Origin: Juglans regia
Taxonomy: Eukaryota; Streptophyta; Magnoliopsida; Fagales; Juglandaceae
DNA length: 64,000 nt
Direction: 5' to 3'
Assembly: GCF_001411555.2 (NCBI RefSeq)
Contig: NC_049912.1
Coordinates: 27,103,722-27,167,721 of the forward strand
Of this stretch, positions 23,001 through 34,790 are shown piece after piece. Each line of letters begins with the position of its first letter. Position 1 is the stretch's first letter. The position numbers and the translations under genes were made by a program. A model generated the notes under the pieces. That model was not told the DNA's origin. It saw only the letters and a list, made by a program, of their open reading frames with translations, and searched no databases.

Positions 23001-24996
23001 TGCATGTATAGCAGCTCGATGGTTCCACCATTTGCTGTGGGCAGCACATTCAGAACATCCACAGCTCGGCAATCGCGGAACCACGAAGGCCTATCCTTGA
23101 GGATTTCTGCAACCTGGAAGGAACATAGTCAACAGTACAATTTCATATACTCAAACTACAAACTTAACACTAAGCAGAAAACCCACAGCACTTACCCTTG
23201 TGGGTTCTAGACCCACTAGGCCACAGGCTCGTGCTGCCACTCCAGTGCAACCATGAGAAATAGCAACGATTCCAATGGAATCCGGACCAGGCTGAGCACA
23301 TCATGAAGAGATGAAAACGAAAAAAGATTAAAACCAGTCGTTCAACCAAAAAATTTTTAGCATCATCTTCTGAAACATGGAATTGAACAACAGCATATTA
23401 GACTATGCCGTTTCCCCATAAACCGGGAAAAACATGCCGACAGAATTAGACACATCTAGCACTGCGGAGCACAACAAAAACCAAGGCTTGAAGTTCAATT
23501 TAATGAATTAGTATTACTTATTCAAGGCATTGGAAAAGAACTATCATTTCAATGACATTTTTTTATTTAAAAAAAACAAGTGTTAAAAGATACCTTCATT
23601 CCAGGCATTTGGACCCACTCCACAGCAGTTCCAGTGGCCTTTGAAAGAAACTCTGCTAAAGTCTCCTCTGCAATGGACAAAAGCCTGTAAAAGATACAAG
23701 CATGCATTTATCAGACACTAGCACAAAGAGAAGTTGTATAGCACAATGACCTGAAAGGACCTAACTATATGGGACCACTAACCCTGCAGGACTAGCATCC
23801 CTTGGCGGATGCTGAGCTGTCAAATGGTGTTGACCACTTGTCACCACCGATTCACAACTTGTATCTTTGGTTGCAAGCGTTGTCTGTCAGAAAAAGCAAC
23901 TTCCAATCTCAATTACTCGCAATTCATTAGATGAGGATAAATATAATATGATGGTTACTGACAAAAGGTACAGAAAAATGCAATCTTGGGATATTATATC
24001 AGTTGCATTTGGAATAGCAATTTCAACATACAAACTCTTCTTTTCCAATGATTTTTCCAGCAAACATAAAGATAAAAAATAGGGAAATTCATAAATTCTC
24101 ACATTCTGGGTATGTTGGCGGAAGTAACCATTCTCATACACCAGATGCGAGACCTGCTTCTGCAACCTATCATTTTCCTCCATCAAAAGTTTGTTCATTG
24201 CTGTCAGCTTCCTATTTACAGCTTGAAGCCGCGAAGCCTCTTTCCTCTGTTTCTCTCTGCATCTGAAGAACCAAGTGATTGAAATTGTTATTAAAATCAT
24301 GGCAAGGTAACAAACTGAAAACTGAATAAAAAAGTAGGAAAATAAATGAAGACAATTAAATTACCACCTATATTTTTCAGCTTTTTACCTATAAAAAAAT
24401 TACCAATTTTTCATTATAGATTCATGAAAGCAATATTACATCCTCGAGATTAAACAAATGAAATATAACACATATAACAGAACAACTCAATATCTATTCA
24501 TTTTACCAGTGTCTCATCAACCAGATAACCAAAAGATTTTTGAGAACAAGTTTCAATTACCAGTAGGTTATTCAGAAAATCTTGACAAAAATACTAGAAA
24601 TGGAATTCGAAATATGAAGTCTCTTCTAGCAGTGTCTCCAAACAATGAAACTCGGACAAGCCAAATGCTTACATTATGAACAAACAAAAAGAGAAATTCT
24701 TTATTCTTTTGAAACTTCACTGGCAACTAACAAAGAGCCCAACATTAGGATACACAAATTTGGACTGCAAAACTACCCAACAAACCGTACCTTCTGTTCT
24801 GGAACCAGACCTTGATCTGTTTTGGCTCGATATTGGAAAGAATTGGGCACTCACGAATAAGCTGCTGGCGGCGAATCGAACTTGGCTTTGGGCAATCGTG
24901 ATAGAGCCTCTCGAGTGCTTCAACCTGCTCAGGTGTGTACCGGACATACTTCCCGTTGTCCATTGCCAGCTTACCATCCTTGCAGGACATTGCCAT
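17079..24996 (-). CDS. ATHB-15: Class III HD-ZIP transcription factor, ATHB-15/CORONA type, 18 exons
   Basis: Exons, from the start: 24996-24791, 24262-24103, 23883-23783, 23684-23594, 23291-23196, 23113-23000, 22909-22826, 22651-22496, 22390-22316, 22149-22043, 21955-21763, 21266-21081, 20911-20831, 19928-19794, 19702-19377, 18664-18559, 17710-17561, 17225-17079. They sum to 837 codons plus stop; Arabidopsis ATHB-15 is 836 aa, also with 18 exons. I start at the MAMSCKDGK methionine, which matches ATHB-15; the codon two before it is TTG. Domains: homeodomain about 16-78 (IKVWFQNRR), leucine zipper about 79-122, START lipid-binding domain about 157-373, MEKHLA about 692-837 ending FVNWSFV. MGLNLPFSNGFPAVSN and the residues after it single out ATHB-15 over REV or PHB. 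The family controls meristem, vascular and organ polarity patterning, with dosage set by miR165/166. No break is seen. Confidence 0.96.
18176..18490. mobile_element. MITE in ATHB-15 intron 16
   Basis: The ends GGGCAGGTTTG and CAAACAAGCCC are near-perfect inverted repeats with TTTA on both outer sides (18172-18175, 18491-18494). Adjacent inner repeats (GATGAGACAC / CTCATCTCATCTC) match the copy at 28903-29122. The interior is AT-rich and non-coding. Confidence 0.7.
20542..20644 (-). mobile_element. Severely 5'-truncated LINE tail in ATHB-15 intron 13
   Basis: A 103-bp insert begins with a T run (poly(A) tail of a minus-strand copy) followed by ATAAGTAAA and AGCCCAAGTACACAAG-type 3'-end sequence. 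It is flanked by an 18-bp duplication, GAACACAATCAATCACTT (20524-20541) and a copy with one mismatch (20645-20662). That is the signature of target-primed reverse transcription. It has the same transcriptional sense as the host gene. Confidence 0.75.
23282..23604 (-). promoter_or_regulatory. miR165/166 target site split by intron 4 of ATHB-15
   Basis: The mRNA sequence CTGGAATGAAG (23604-23594, end of exon 4) joins CCTGGTCCGG (23291-23282, start of exon 5). This gives the 21-nt miR165/166 complementary site encoding PGMKPGP at the start of the START domain. It exists only after splicing, as known for HD-ZIP III genes, so the unspliced RNA is not a target. Confidence 0.93.
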
Positions 24997-26180
24997 CTCC
25001 AATCAGCTAAAATTTAACTTATTCACTAAAGACTGAACCAAAGCCAATTAGCTTCTCCTTCCTAAGCACAACCTCCAAAACCTTTTAAGAGCTGCTTCAA
25101 AACAACAAAACCAGCCGCAAATTTAACTCAGACCAGATTCAAGGACCCCCACCAAAAATACGGAAACAAAGCCCCCAGTAGCTTCACCTCTTGACAATCT
25201 CAAGCGGCTTTTAGAGCTTCAAAGCAACACAACTAGCCACATATGGAAAGTTAACCTCAAATTCAAGTAACCCAGAAAAGCCAACTAAAATCCAAGTAGC
25301 TTTGCTTTCTTAATGACAACTCGAAGCACTTGCTAGAGCTCCAGAGCAGTAAAAGAGAAACAAACCGGAAGTCTTAAGAGAAGTTGAACATTTTTTAAAT
25401 TTGTGTCCACATCATAAAATTGTAAAATTTGTTTAGAATACTGAGATTGAGAAACAGAAGGATAGAGAGAAACCGAAAAAGGGGCACCAATATCCCTAAC
25501 TAGAACGCAGTTACCTCTGTTTTCTCTATACGAGACAGCCCGAAGCACAATAAATGATAAATATTTCGAGATCAGAGCTTAAACCGAACGAATTCTCACG
25601 AATACGTTCGAAGCACCACAGTAAAAAGTGTTTCCCAAAATACCAGAAACAAAATCACCACGCAACGTTTCGCACCAGATGTTTCCTCGTGATTTAAAAA
25701 TAAGTTCTCTTACCTATCCAACGACACAACCGAGTGTCAAGATCCAATTCAGCATTATCGGAACGAGTCCCAGCCACCGACTCCGAATCTATCAAAAGCC
25801 AAGCTCAAAATAGATGGTTTCCCAAAAGATCCAAGCTTGCTCTGAAATCAAATATTCCGACCGATCTCACCCGTTTACGGCCTCGAAACCAGCCAAAAGA
25901 ACACAGTTTGACCAGCCTTCGTGGCCCCCAAAGATTCCTCTGCTACCCCCTGAAACATTTTCCTAAGGTTTCATGGAAAGAAAGAAACAAACATAGCTCA
26001 AATCAAAGGGCATTACACTGTCACAAAAAAATGGGATTCCTGTTTCTTCTTGTGTTCTTTCTGTGGATGGAGCTAGCTAGCGGAAGATGTTGCTTTCAGA
26101 AGCAAAAGGAAAGGAAAGAAAATGGAACGGAGAGAATCAGGAAAGAGCGAACCCTAGCTGAAGACAGAAGAAAAGTATTG
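24997..26180 (-). promoter_or_regulatory. Long 5' leader / proximal promoter of ATHB-15
   Basis: There is no convincing exon of another gene between the ATHB-15 start and about 26180. HD-ZIP III transcripts often have long leaders, and pyrimidine/purine-rich sequence near 26040-26180 looks like the leader start, but I see no TATA box. It contains three imperfect tandem repeats (see 25045-25370). A leader intron is possible; I could not choose its sites. Confidence 0.4.
25045..25370 (-). repeat. Three imperfect ~115-bp tandem repeats in the ATHB-15 leader
   Basis: Units begin near 25047, 25175 and 25290. Each contains, on the + strand, (A/G)TAGCTT or TTAGCTTC, then CTT...TAA..ACAA, then AGAGCT followed by A-rich CAACA/AACCAGCC words. 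Unit three is the most diverged. The alignment is by eye and identity is moderate. Confidence 0.5.
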
Positions 26181-28902
26181 TGCTTTGATTTACTTTTGGT
26201 TTCATTTGTGTTTTTGTTGGTGGTGGTGGTGGTGTTGCGTTTCTTCTGTGGGTTTTCATTGGTTCGTCACTTTCGGCTCAGAGGTCTTCCCTCCCCACTG
26301 TTTAGGGAAATGGAGCAATATATTTCTTTTAGTAATTTTTTCAAAAGTTGGGGTGCTGTGTGATGACGAAAATATCCTTGTTTCACTTTGTGTCTTCTGT
26401 GCTATTGTGTGGTCTTGCTCCCCGTTGTTAGAAAATGGATATTGACCACTCTCACCCAAATTATAGCGTAATATTCTATTTTCCAAAACAATAGATTGAT
26501 AATTAAAATGATCAACATATTTATCTCATCGAATTAATTAAGTTCTTTTTATACTCGAAATTTTGCGGTGGAAAAAAATATTATTGTGATGTTTTAAAAG
26601 TAATTGAATAGTACAATAACATTTAGGAATAGTAAGTTAAAATGAGTTGAAATAAAATATTATTTTTTAATATTATTATTATTTTAAAATTTTAAAAATT
26701 GACTTATTTATTATATTTTATGTATAAATTTAAAAAAATTATAACGATGAAATAATTTTTATATCTAGATCAAGCCTTAATTACTATGAATTTGACTTAC
26801 ATCTTGTTAAAAATTTATTGGATAAATCCTGTTAAAAAATGAATGAATAAGAATGAAAGTTTAATTGAAAAGTCAATTACCTTTTTTTACTTAAAGCAAT
26901 ATTGTTAATTCATTTTTCAAACGGGATGCATCTAGTGAAATTTTAACAGGATATAAGCAAAATATTAGTTGATATATACTTGCTAGATTTTCTAGTTGTT
27001 GGTCTTTAACTCAAATAGATACTATTCATTTATTATATTTAAAAAAAAATCAAAACGTTTCATGTTGTACATTAATTATATACTAAATGATTCTAGTAAA
27101 ATAGAAAATCTTATTGCTGCTAACTCAATATTTTATTGTTTAAGAAAGCTATAACTAATATTTTATCATTTAAATATGCAATAATATGTATGAAAATATA
27201 TATATATATAAATTATGCAATGGCATGATATTTTTCAACCATTATTGAACACTTATTATTATTAAACACTTGGAAAGAAATCAATCTAGAATTATGGAGG
27301 GGTTAGTTTTGTCAAACAGATGATTGGCCACAACGGTAACTGGAAAATAGCAAGGAGGGGTGGTGATTTGGGGGGGCATTTTGGGGAATATGGAGTAGGA
27401 ATGAGAAGCTTAAAAAATACAAAAGGGCATGGGGGAAGGGTTTGCGTGGGACACAGAGGACACCATGATGAGTTTTTTGCATGCGTCTCTCGATTTTAAA
27501 GCTCAGAGAAATATATTATTTATTTATTTTCTCTTAAAAATAAAATATTATATAAATTTCCATATGAGGATACATCATCATGGTCATGGCACTGCACTGC
27601 ACTGCTATCCGTGACGATATATAACATACCCACATACATACATGACATGATGAAAAGATATGAGATGACATGCGAAGATCAAAAGAAAGTAATTGTGATG
27701 GGATGGTGCCTGGTTGGTGCGGGATGTAAGAGTGTAGGGACAAAAAGGAGTTAGCAGGCCTTATCGTGGCTGTGGATGCCCTGGACTCTGCTCTCGGATC
27801 TCAGAAACTGTTAAAAAGGTACAGAGAGTGAGAGAGAGAGAGAAGGATATTTCCCTAAATAAGAAATATATTTTTTTAGAAAATAAGAAAGAATATATTA
27901 CCCTATATGGTAAATACTATAAGATGAAAATTTAAAAAAAATATTAAGAATTTATACGAGTTCACACATTAAATTTTTAATTTAATAATTCAAAATTCTC
28001 AATTTGTTATACGGAAAAACCAATATGTATCGGTGTAAAATTATAAATACATGTCCATCGCATGCAATGATGCATGTCCATCCAGAACTAAAAGCATGCA
28101 TTACATATGATAGTCTATCACATTAATCAGTTATTAATGGACAAAATAAATCTGAATTCTCATTGGTGGGGGCAGTAATCAAATACAATCTTTTTTATTT
28201 TTAATATAAAATTTATTTATTGGACTTGAGCGCATACCCTTGGAATTGGTCATGGGCCCACAGCTCCATTGAAGATCTTTTTGGTTGCAGACATGACCCC
28301 ACCCCACACACATTTCCTCTCACTTCACATCCCTCATACATCCATGTATGTATTGTATTTACGAGGTTCACGCTTCACGCACCAATCCAGCAATACGTCG
28401 GCGTACATATTGCAATTAGCACGTACGTACGTATAAACGAGAAGTCTGAAGAGGAGGCGAGTGAGTGCACGGCCCGACAAGCGACTGGAAGAGGGGTCCA
28501 CCGAGACAAGACATCGAGAATAGAGCCTGATGAGCTGGAGGATTACGTGGCCAGGACGTTATGATGGTGGGGGCTTCTTCGGTGGGCGATTTAACGTGCC
28601 CCCCGACTCTGCCCCGGCTCTGCGTGCGTGTTTAAGAAGGCGCACGCCTAACGTGTATTTACGCCGCTAGCTATCTAATTCTAGGATAGGATAGGACAAG
28701 ATTGACCACAGCTAACGTCCTCCTGGTGCGTAATGCGCACAAGCGGAATCCTTCTACTTTTCAATATTTACATTGTGCACGTCGTATCTCTATTCCAATT
28801 TCTAGAGCATCGTGCATATTAGAATTGGCTGTGTTACCTTGCATTTATTACCGTATGGGAGGAATAATAACAATAAGAATAATAATAATAAATCGGATCT
28901 AA
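26181..28902. other. Gene-free upstream region of ATHB-15 with one MITE
   Basis: The stretch 26181-26625 is AT-rich promoter-side DNA. A 151-bp MITE lies at 26626-26776. From 26777 to about 28200 I see nothing but AT-rich DNA. A GC-richer patch at about 28430-28640 has an open frame without any recognised domain, and I do not call a gene. Confidence 0.45.
26626..26776. mobile_element. Short MITE of the recurrent family
   Basis: TTA flanks both ends (26623-26625, 26777-26779). The left end GGAATAGTAAG and right end CTAGATCAAGCC are weak inverted repeats. The body has TTGAAATAAAATATTATT and AATATTATTATTATTTTAAAA, as in the other copies. Confidence 0.6.
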
Positions 28903-29122
28903 AGGTAAATTTGGAGAGTGAGATAAAAATTTTATATTTTATTTTAATGTTTAAAATATTATATTTTAATATTATTATTGTATTGGAATTTAAAAAAGTT
29001 AAATTGAGATTTAAAAAAATTAAATTATTTATTATATTTTATATGAAAATTTGAAAAAAGTGTAATGATGAGATGAAATGAGATGAAAATTTTGTGTCTC
29101 ATCTCACCCCTCAAACCTGCCC
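28903..29122. mobile_element. MITE with TAA target duplication
   Basis: A 3-bp TAA flanks both ends (28900-28902, 29123-29125), as for PIF/Harbinger-like insertions. The 22-bp ends AGGTAAATTTGGAGAGTGAG and (reverse) GGGCAGGTTTGAGGGGTGAG align with several mismatches. Non-coding, AT-rich interior. Confidence 0.7.
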
Positions 29123-29177
29123 TAAGTCACTCTATCATTTATATTCTTACGTGGGTTTTTAATCATGGGTTGGGCCT

Positions 29178-30985
29178 TTTTTTTTTTACTAACCATCATT
29201 TCATTGATTAGTTGTTGAACAGAACAGAGTGAATACATAGAGAAGGGACTTCCATATCCACTATACAATCTGCTATCGACAAAGCATTCTTGCCTAGTGT
29301 ATTAGCTAGTACATTTACACCCCGATATGTATGTCTAATTTTACATTCATCAAAACAAGTGAATCTATCTCTGAATTCAAATATGATCAAACCAAAATAA
29401 CTGTCATCTTCAAATTTTTGTTGAGTTGCCTCTACTATTAGTTTCGAGTCACCTTCCATTACAACCTTCCTCATTCCCATATCAATGCCAAATCTGATAG
29501 CTGTGAGTGCTGCCATTGCCTCTACTAGTTGTGGCTCATAAACTTTTTTTTTTCCTCATAGTAGCTAGGAAATTGCCTTTTCATCTCTCACCATTCTGCC
29601 AATTCCTATTTTGCAATATTGTTTATCAACTGCTACATCTCAGTTGATTTTGCAAAAACCTGGTGGAGGTGCCATCCATGTGTTATCAGTTGTGTTTGAA
29701 ATTGTAGGTTGAATACAAGCTGTTTGTATTGGTGAGGCTAAGTCTTGTATAATCTGCTGGTTCCTATATATCATAGAGTTAGGATCAATCATAATATTTT
29801 TAAAGACATTGATTCTTTCTCCACCACATCTGCATAGGAATATAGAAAATTTTGCCATTTCCTTTTGATTCAGTTTTTTGAACATGTCTTCCACTAGATT
29901 CTTGAAGCTATTGTAATGTACATTTGTTTTTTGAGTTTTTCTTAAACATTGTCCCAATATGTTTGTAGCTGGGGGACACTCCCATAGTAAATTGTTTATG
30001 GTTCCCTTAAACAATTTGGAAAGGTTGGATCTTCCAAAATTATCTTCTTGCATAAATTAGCTTTAGTAGGTAAAATATTGAGGCAGGCTCTCTGCATGAA
30101 GTTCTTAGCTGCTGGGGCGATAAGTAGCTTCCAAATCTTGGTCCATTCTTAATAATTTTGAGTAGTTTGAGAGCACTAACCATTTTGCATGTCTTGAATT
30201 TATCCTTGACGATGATAAGCACTCCTTATTGTAAATAACCCATTGTTTGTGCATCTCCATCTTAGAGTATCTCTCCTGTTGCAATTTATAAGTGGTATAT
30301 GGTTTATGAGATCAACTTTTTCTTTAGAAAATGTTGCCTTGATTAAGTTAAGATCCCAGGTCATTGTTTCTTCTTGAATAAGATCCTCAACTTTTGCCTC
30401 TGGCCCCAAGATATTCATACCAGTTTCTGATTTGAATGAGATGGGTTGTGGTAGCCATTTATCATTCCAAATTTTAACTGATTTACCATCTCCAATTTTC
30501 CATGAGGCACCTTCATGTAACAGTGGTCTAGCTGATAGGATACTTCTCCAAATATACGATGGGTTGCTACTTGCTTCCCAACCTGACATTGAAAACCCAA
30601 CTTTCAACACATTAGTATGAGATCTATCCATATTTTGTCAAAACCCAATTTTTTCATTACTGCCTCTATAAAGCTCAATTCCAATATATCATACGCCTTG
30701 CTCATTTCCATCTTTAATGCCATATAACCATCTAACCCTTTCACTCTATAGTGCATCGAATGCAAAGCCTCATAAGCCACTATAACATTATCATAAATTT
30801 GTCTCTCATGTATAAAAACACTTTGAGTTGGAGATATAATATGAGGCAAAATAATCTTCAATCTGTTTGCTAGGATCTTAGCTATAATCTCGTATGTAAC
30901 ATTACACAAGCTAATTAGACGAAATTCTGAAACTTGTGTGGGGTTATTTATTTTGGGAATCAGAACAATATACGTATCATTAATT
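29178..30985 (-). pseudogene. Decayed LINE (L1-type) retrotransposon fragment
   Basis: Read on the minus strand the order is reverse transcriptase N-terminal part (30985-30604: LIPKINNPTQVSEFRLISL, ILANRLKIILPHIISPTQS, DMSKAYD-like MSKAYDILELSF), then directly a C-terminal part (PSYIWRSILSARPLL, WLPQPISF), then a zf-RVT linker (about 30160-30010: IWKLLIAP, LPTKANLCKK), then RNase H-like DNA (about 29580-29208: AALTAIRFGIDMG, MEGDSKLIVEA). The 3' end is a T run at about 29178-29187, the poly(A) tail. The block is 5'-truncated and has frameshifts and stops. About 1 kb that would encode the catalytic YADD region is missing near 30605-30630, so it is dead. Confidence 0.9.
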
Positions 30986-31126
30986 TATACCAAGCAAATA
31001 TCATAAGTCATGACTCAAACACATTTTATCTCAACTCATATTATCTCATCTCATCTCAATTTACTATATAAACGGCATCTTAAAGTAATGAACAATGAAT
31101 TATAAAATAGATAATGTATAAAATTT

Positions 31127-31316
31127 CTCGTTTGTTTTCATAAACTATCTAATTTCATCTCATTTAATTATTATAAAATTATCAAACTTCTACATAAAAT
31201 ATAATAAATAATTCAACTTTTTTAAATTTCAAAATAAAAATTATATTATAACAATATTTTATTTAATTTTCAACTTTTATCTAATTTTATTCATATTATC
31301 TATGTAAACAAGTGAG
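31127..31316. mobile_element. MITE copy (CTCGTTTG-ended subfamily)
   Basis: The left end CTCGTTTGTTTTCATAAACT and the right end TATGTAAACAAGTGAG are imperfect inverted repeats around an AT-rich core with ACAATATTTTATTTAATTTTC. It matches the copy at 856-1055. Boundaries are by eye. Confidence 0.55.
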
Positions 31317-32463
31317 ACCAGAAAAGAATGGCAATGGCTAAACTAAAAAAAATTACAAAATGTTAAGGATAAAGACTAAAGCTGATTGGGTTCAGTCTAT
31401 TAAAAACTTATCACTAGTAATAAGAGAGAAGATAAATCCAATAGATAAAATAAAAAGAGATATGGCAAGTAAGACCCAATCAATCCAAGGACCGAAAGAT
31501 ACCTCAATAAAAGAATGAGATCTCTACAAACTTACATGGCTTATCTACGGACACCACCATGCACAAGAACTCCAAGTGATTTATCTCAATGGAGACATCG
31601 TTTTTAACTTATTGAAATTTTAAATTCCTCCATTATATTGATAGATATGTGAGGATATGAGATTTTGTAGAATCACGATTTATATAAATCAATGAAGTAT
31701 CATGACTTCTTCAACCTTATATGTATATTTTTTTTTTCTCCTTCTCCATTTATATTATTGTAGTAGAGAGCTTAAAAACTCATGATAGTTTGTAAATAAA
31801 TACGATGGATTTTCCCTGTCCCTTGCTTGTGGACTTAAAATAATTGGATGTGGACTTGCCCTCTCTCTTAGTAGAGAGCTCAATCATACCGTTGGCATCA
31901 TGTTTTAAAAAAAACCGACAGTAGTAAATATTTGATACGAAAAATCACACGAGTTCTGATAGTTCGTTAATCCTTAATTTTTTTTTTTAAATGAGAAGGT
32001 TTGAGTAATAAAAAAAAGGAGAAATGCCATCAAAATAATATGATATATTCGTGTTAATGTCGAAAATTACACAACAAGTCAAAAAGAAAAAAATAGTCAT
32101 TTGTGGCCCATTGAGGTGGTTTGCAGTCCTCAATAACAGTTCGGAGCTATGGTACAGTGTCCATACGTACATCCATAGCAGTTAATAAAAAATAAATATA
32201 AAAAATATAAATAGATGGAAATACATAGATTTATGTGATTTAACACAGAGCTTACGTCCTTATATATTAGAGAGAAAGAATATTTTATACAGCAATGTTT
32301 TAAAAGAAAGAATATTTTTATAAAATACCTTATAAAACTAGCATCATTTTATAAAAATACTCTTATTTTATAACATGTATTGTAAAAAATATTTTGTAAA
32401 ATATTGTGTATTTATCATTATCAAGAGATTTTACCCACTAACAATACATCTATCTATATATAT

Positions 32464-32464
<1 letters not shown>

Positions 32465-32494
<30 letters not shown>
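32465..32494. repeat. (GA)n microsatellite
   Basis: Fifteen uninterrupted AG units, not associated with a gene I can identify. Confidence 0.9.
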
Positions 32495-32497
<3 letters not shown>

Positions 32498-34149
32498 TTG
32501 TTTAGAGAAATGGCTCCACTTGTAATAATGATCTCGGAGCCCGCTGAACATGCATGGACTTTCCATTATGTAATAGAAACTGATATGCATTTTCAACGAA
32601 TGAGAAATAAAAATGCTGTGCGAAGGGGTATGCCGTGCCAGCTTTCTATTATGAGAATTTCTCAGATGCTTTAAATTGGCAAGGGGATTCAAAAACTGCA
32701 TTCAACCTGTCTTGTGTCCCCATATAGTGCTCATATCCTGTTACTGTTAGGTGGTAGGTCGTTTTGACGATTGTGTTATTAGGTAATAGATAGTAAATTA
32801 CGGCCCTGCTTTCTCCGCTGAACTCGATGCCTCTGTTTCACTGATGTCATTTTTCCTTCCATTGAAATCACAATTTATAAAAATAAATTCATTGACGTGA
32901 CATTAATTTTGTAATAAAAATAATTTTAAAATCTAATAATTGATTTAAAAATATTAATTTGGTTAAACCTTTAATCATCTGAATCATAATATTCTACAAA
33001 ACTTTTAAATCCAATATCCACGATAGTCTATTCTATCGATACTGACTCGTTAGTAATTATTTTATTTTTGGAGACTTTACTCATTTATCAATATTCAACT
33101 TAATATTATATTCGTACATAGTATCAAAGTATTTTAATCTAGCCTATAGGTTGTCCCTTTCATAACTTTAACTTGTGTGATATGGTCTTACTCTGATACC
33201 AATTATTAAAAACTCAATTATTGATAAAAAAAATTTAAGACTGTTGGATATTAATTTGATTAAATATTTAACTTTTATAATCATTATAGTATAGTAGATT
33301 AAAATACGTCAATTTATAAATTTATTTTTATAAAATTATTTTATAACTAAAGTCATTTATCCTCGTATATTGATTGAGGGTGGAAAAGTAGCAACACGAT
33401 TTTATGAATGGGGCACTTCACATGTTTTTCCTTGCTCATGTGTTTGCGGACCTTGTTATTTTGGTGCAAGACTTTTTATCTTTTCATGGTCAATGTTACA
33501 AAGCATGAAAAATCGAAAGTGGGCCAATTTCTTGATGGGTGGGTATGATACATTTGACATCTGGGGAGAGGGAGGGAATCTGGGTAGGAGCCATCAAGCT
33601 AGAAAAAGATCAACGAGGACAACGTGCTAATACCAATTATTAGGCTCGTATTTCATTTTCATTAAACTATATTAATAAAATATTATATATTAATCGTTGA
33701 ATTATTTCTAGAAGATAAGAATTGATCTAAGAATTATTAATACCGTCATATAAATATAATGAAATTGTGGAAATTACAGATACTGCCATATCGATTCAAT
33801 GAGATTTTGATTTTGAAGCGATTAAAATGTGTAATACATACCATTTGTTTCGCCGTATCAGCCACGCCATACCTGTGTGGTATTTGTTTTTTTTTCTTTG
33901 TTTAGAATTGTCCTTTTGTGTGGTATTTGTAACGCAAATAGTTTTGAAATGCAGACATGTCATATTGTTAATAAAAAAAAAATTACATTTTTAAGTCGTA
34001 TATACAACACATTTAAAATGTTTATACAATATCATTTAATTTATAAGATAAATTTTAAATTTCAAATTTTACAAATCAGATATTAATATTTAAGTGATAT
34101 GGATGACATGCTCTAACCACTTACTTGAAAATAGAAATAATCACTAATA

Positions 34150-34345
34150 TATGAGTGGTTTGAATGGTGAGATGAGATAAGATGGTTTTAGATAAAAGTT
34201 GAAAGTTAAATAAAATATTTATTATTATTATTATTATTTTAAAATTTAAAAATATTAAATTATTTAATATATTTTATATAAAAATTTTAAAAAATTATAA
34301 TGATAAAATGATATGAGATCAAACACTTTCATTATTCAAATATGC
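34150..34345. mobile_element. MITE copy, reverse orientation
   Basis: It starts with GTGGTTTGAATGGTGAGATG and contains GATGGTTTTAGATAAAAGTT and an (ATT)n core. The right edge ATGATATGAGATCAAACACT is less clear. Member of the recurrent family; ends are approximate. Confidence 0.5.
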
Positions 34346-34790
34346 CATAATCATGTTTTGTAAAATATTGTTTCTTTTTTAGTGTGTGTTTGGAATTGTA
34401 GTGAGAAGTATAGGTGATAACTTTAGGACTTATAACTTATAATTTAAATAATAATTTTTAATATTCAAAAGTTATTTATTGTTTGATAAACATGTATCTA
34501 AAGTACTTTTAAAATTAATTACATTAATTTTTTAAAAATATATAGTTATCTGCAGGAACTTTTCTATAAAAATTTCAATTTGGTGATTTTTTAAAAAAGT
34601 AGACTTCAGTTTTTTTAAATGATTAAATTAATTTTTATAAATTTATCCAACATATCATTTTTTCTTTAAAAGAATTTTTAAATAATTAAAAATATTTTTA
34701 AAATTTCTAACTCAATCCCAAACATGCTTTAAAACTCGGTGAGTATTTCTCTGTCCGTCTCCGCTAGGCCCAGATCTTAGAGAAATCCAA

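Larger units (their letters stand above)
30986..34790. other. Gene-free AT-rich region with MITEs and a GA microsatellite
   Basis: It contains MITE copies at 31127-31316 and about 34150-34345, a MITE scrap at about 31015-31085, and a (GA)n run at 32465-32494. Short frames at 32375-32701 and 33370-33630 lack domains. I recognise no gene. Confidence 0.5.

Noticed and set aside
25734..26363. 209-codon open frame on the + strand opposite the ATHB-15 leader
   Set aside because: Low-complexity basic and Val/Phe-rich translation, no domain, antisense to a probable leader and promoter. Likely chance.
28220..28564. 114-codon + strand frame
   Set aside because: No recognisable domain, splice sites or homologous motif; kept only as a GC-rich patch to examine.
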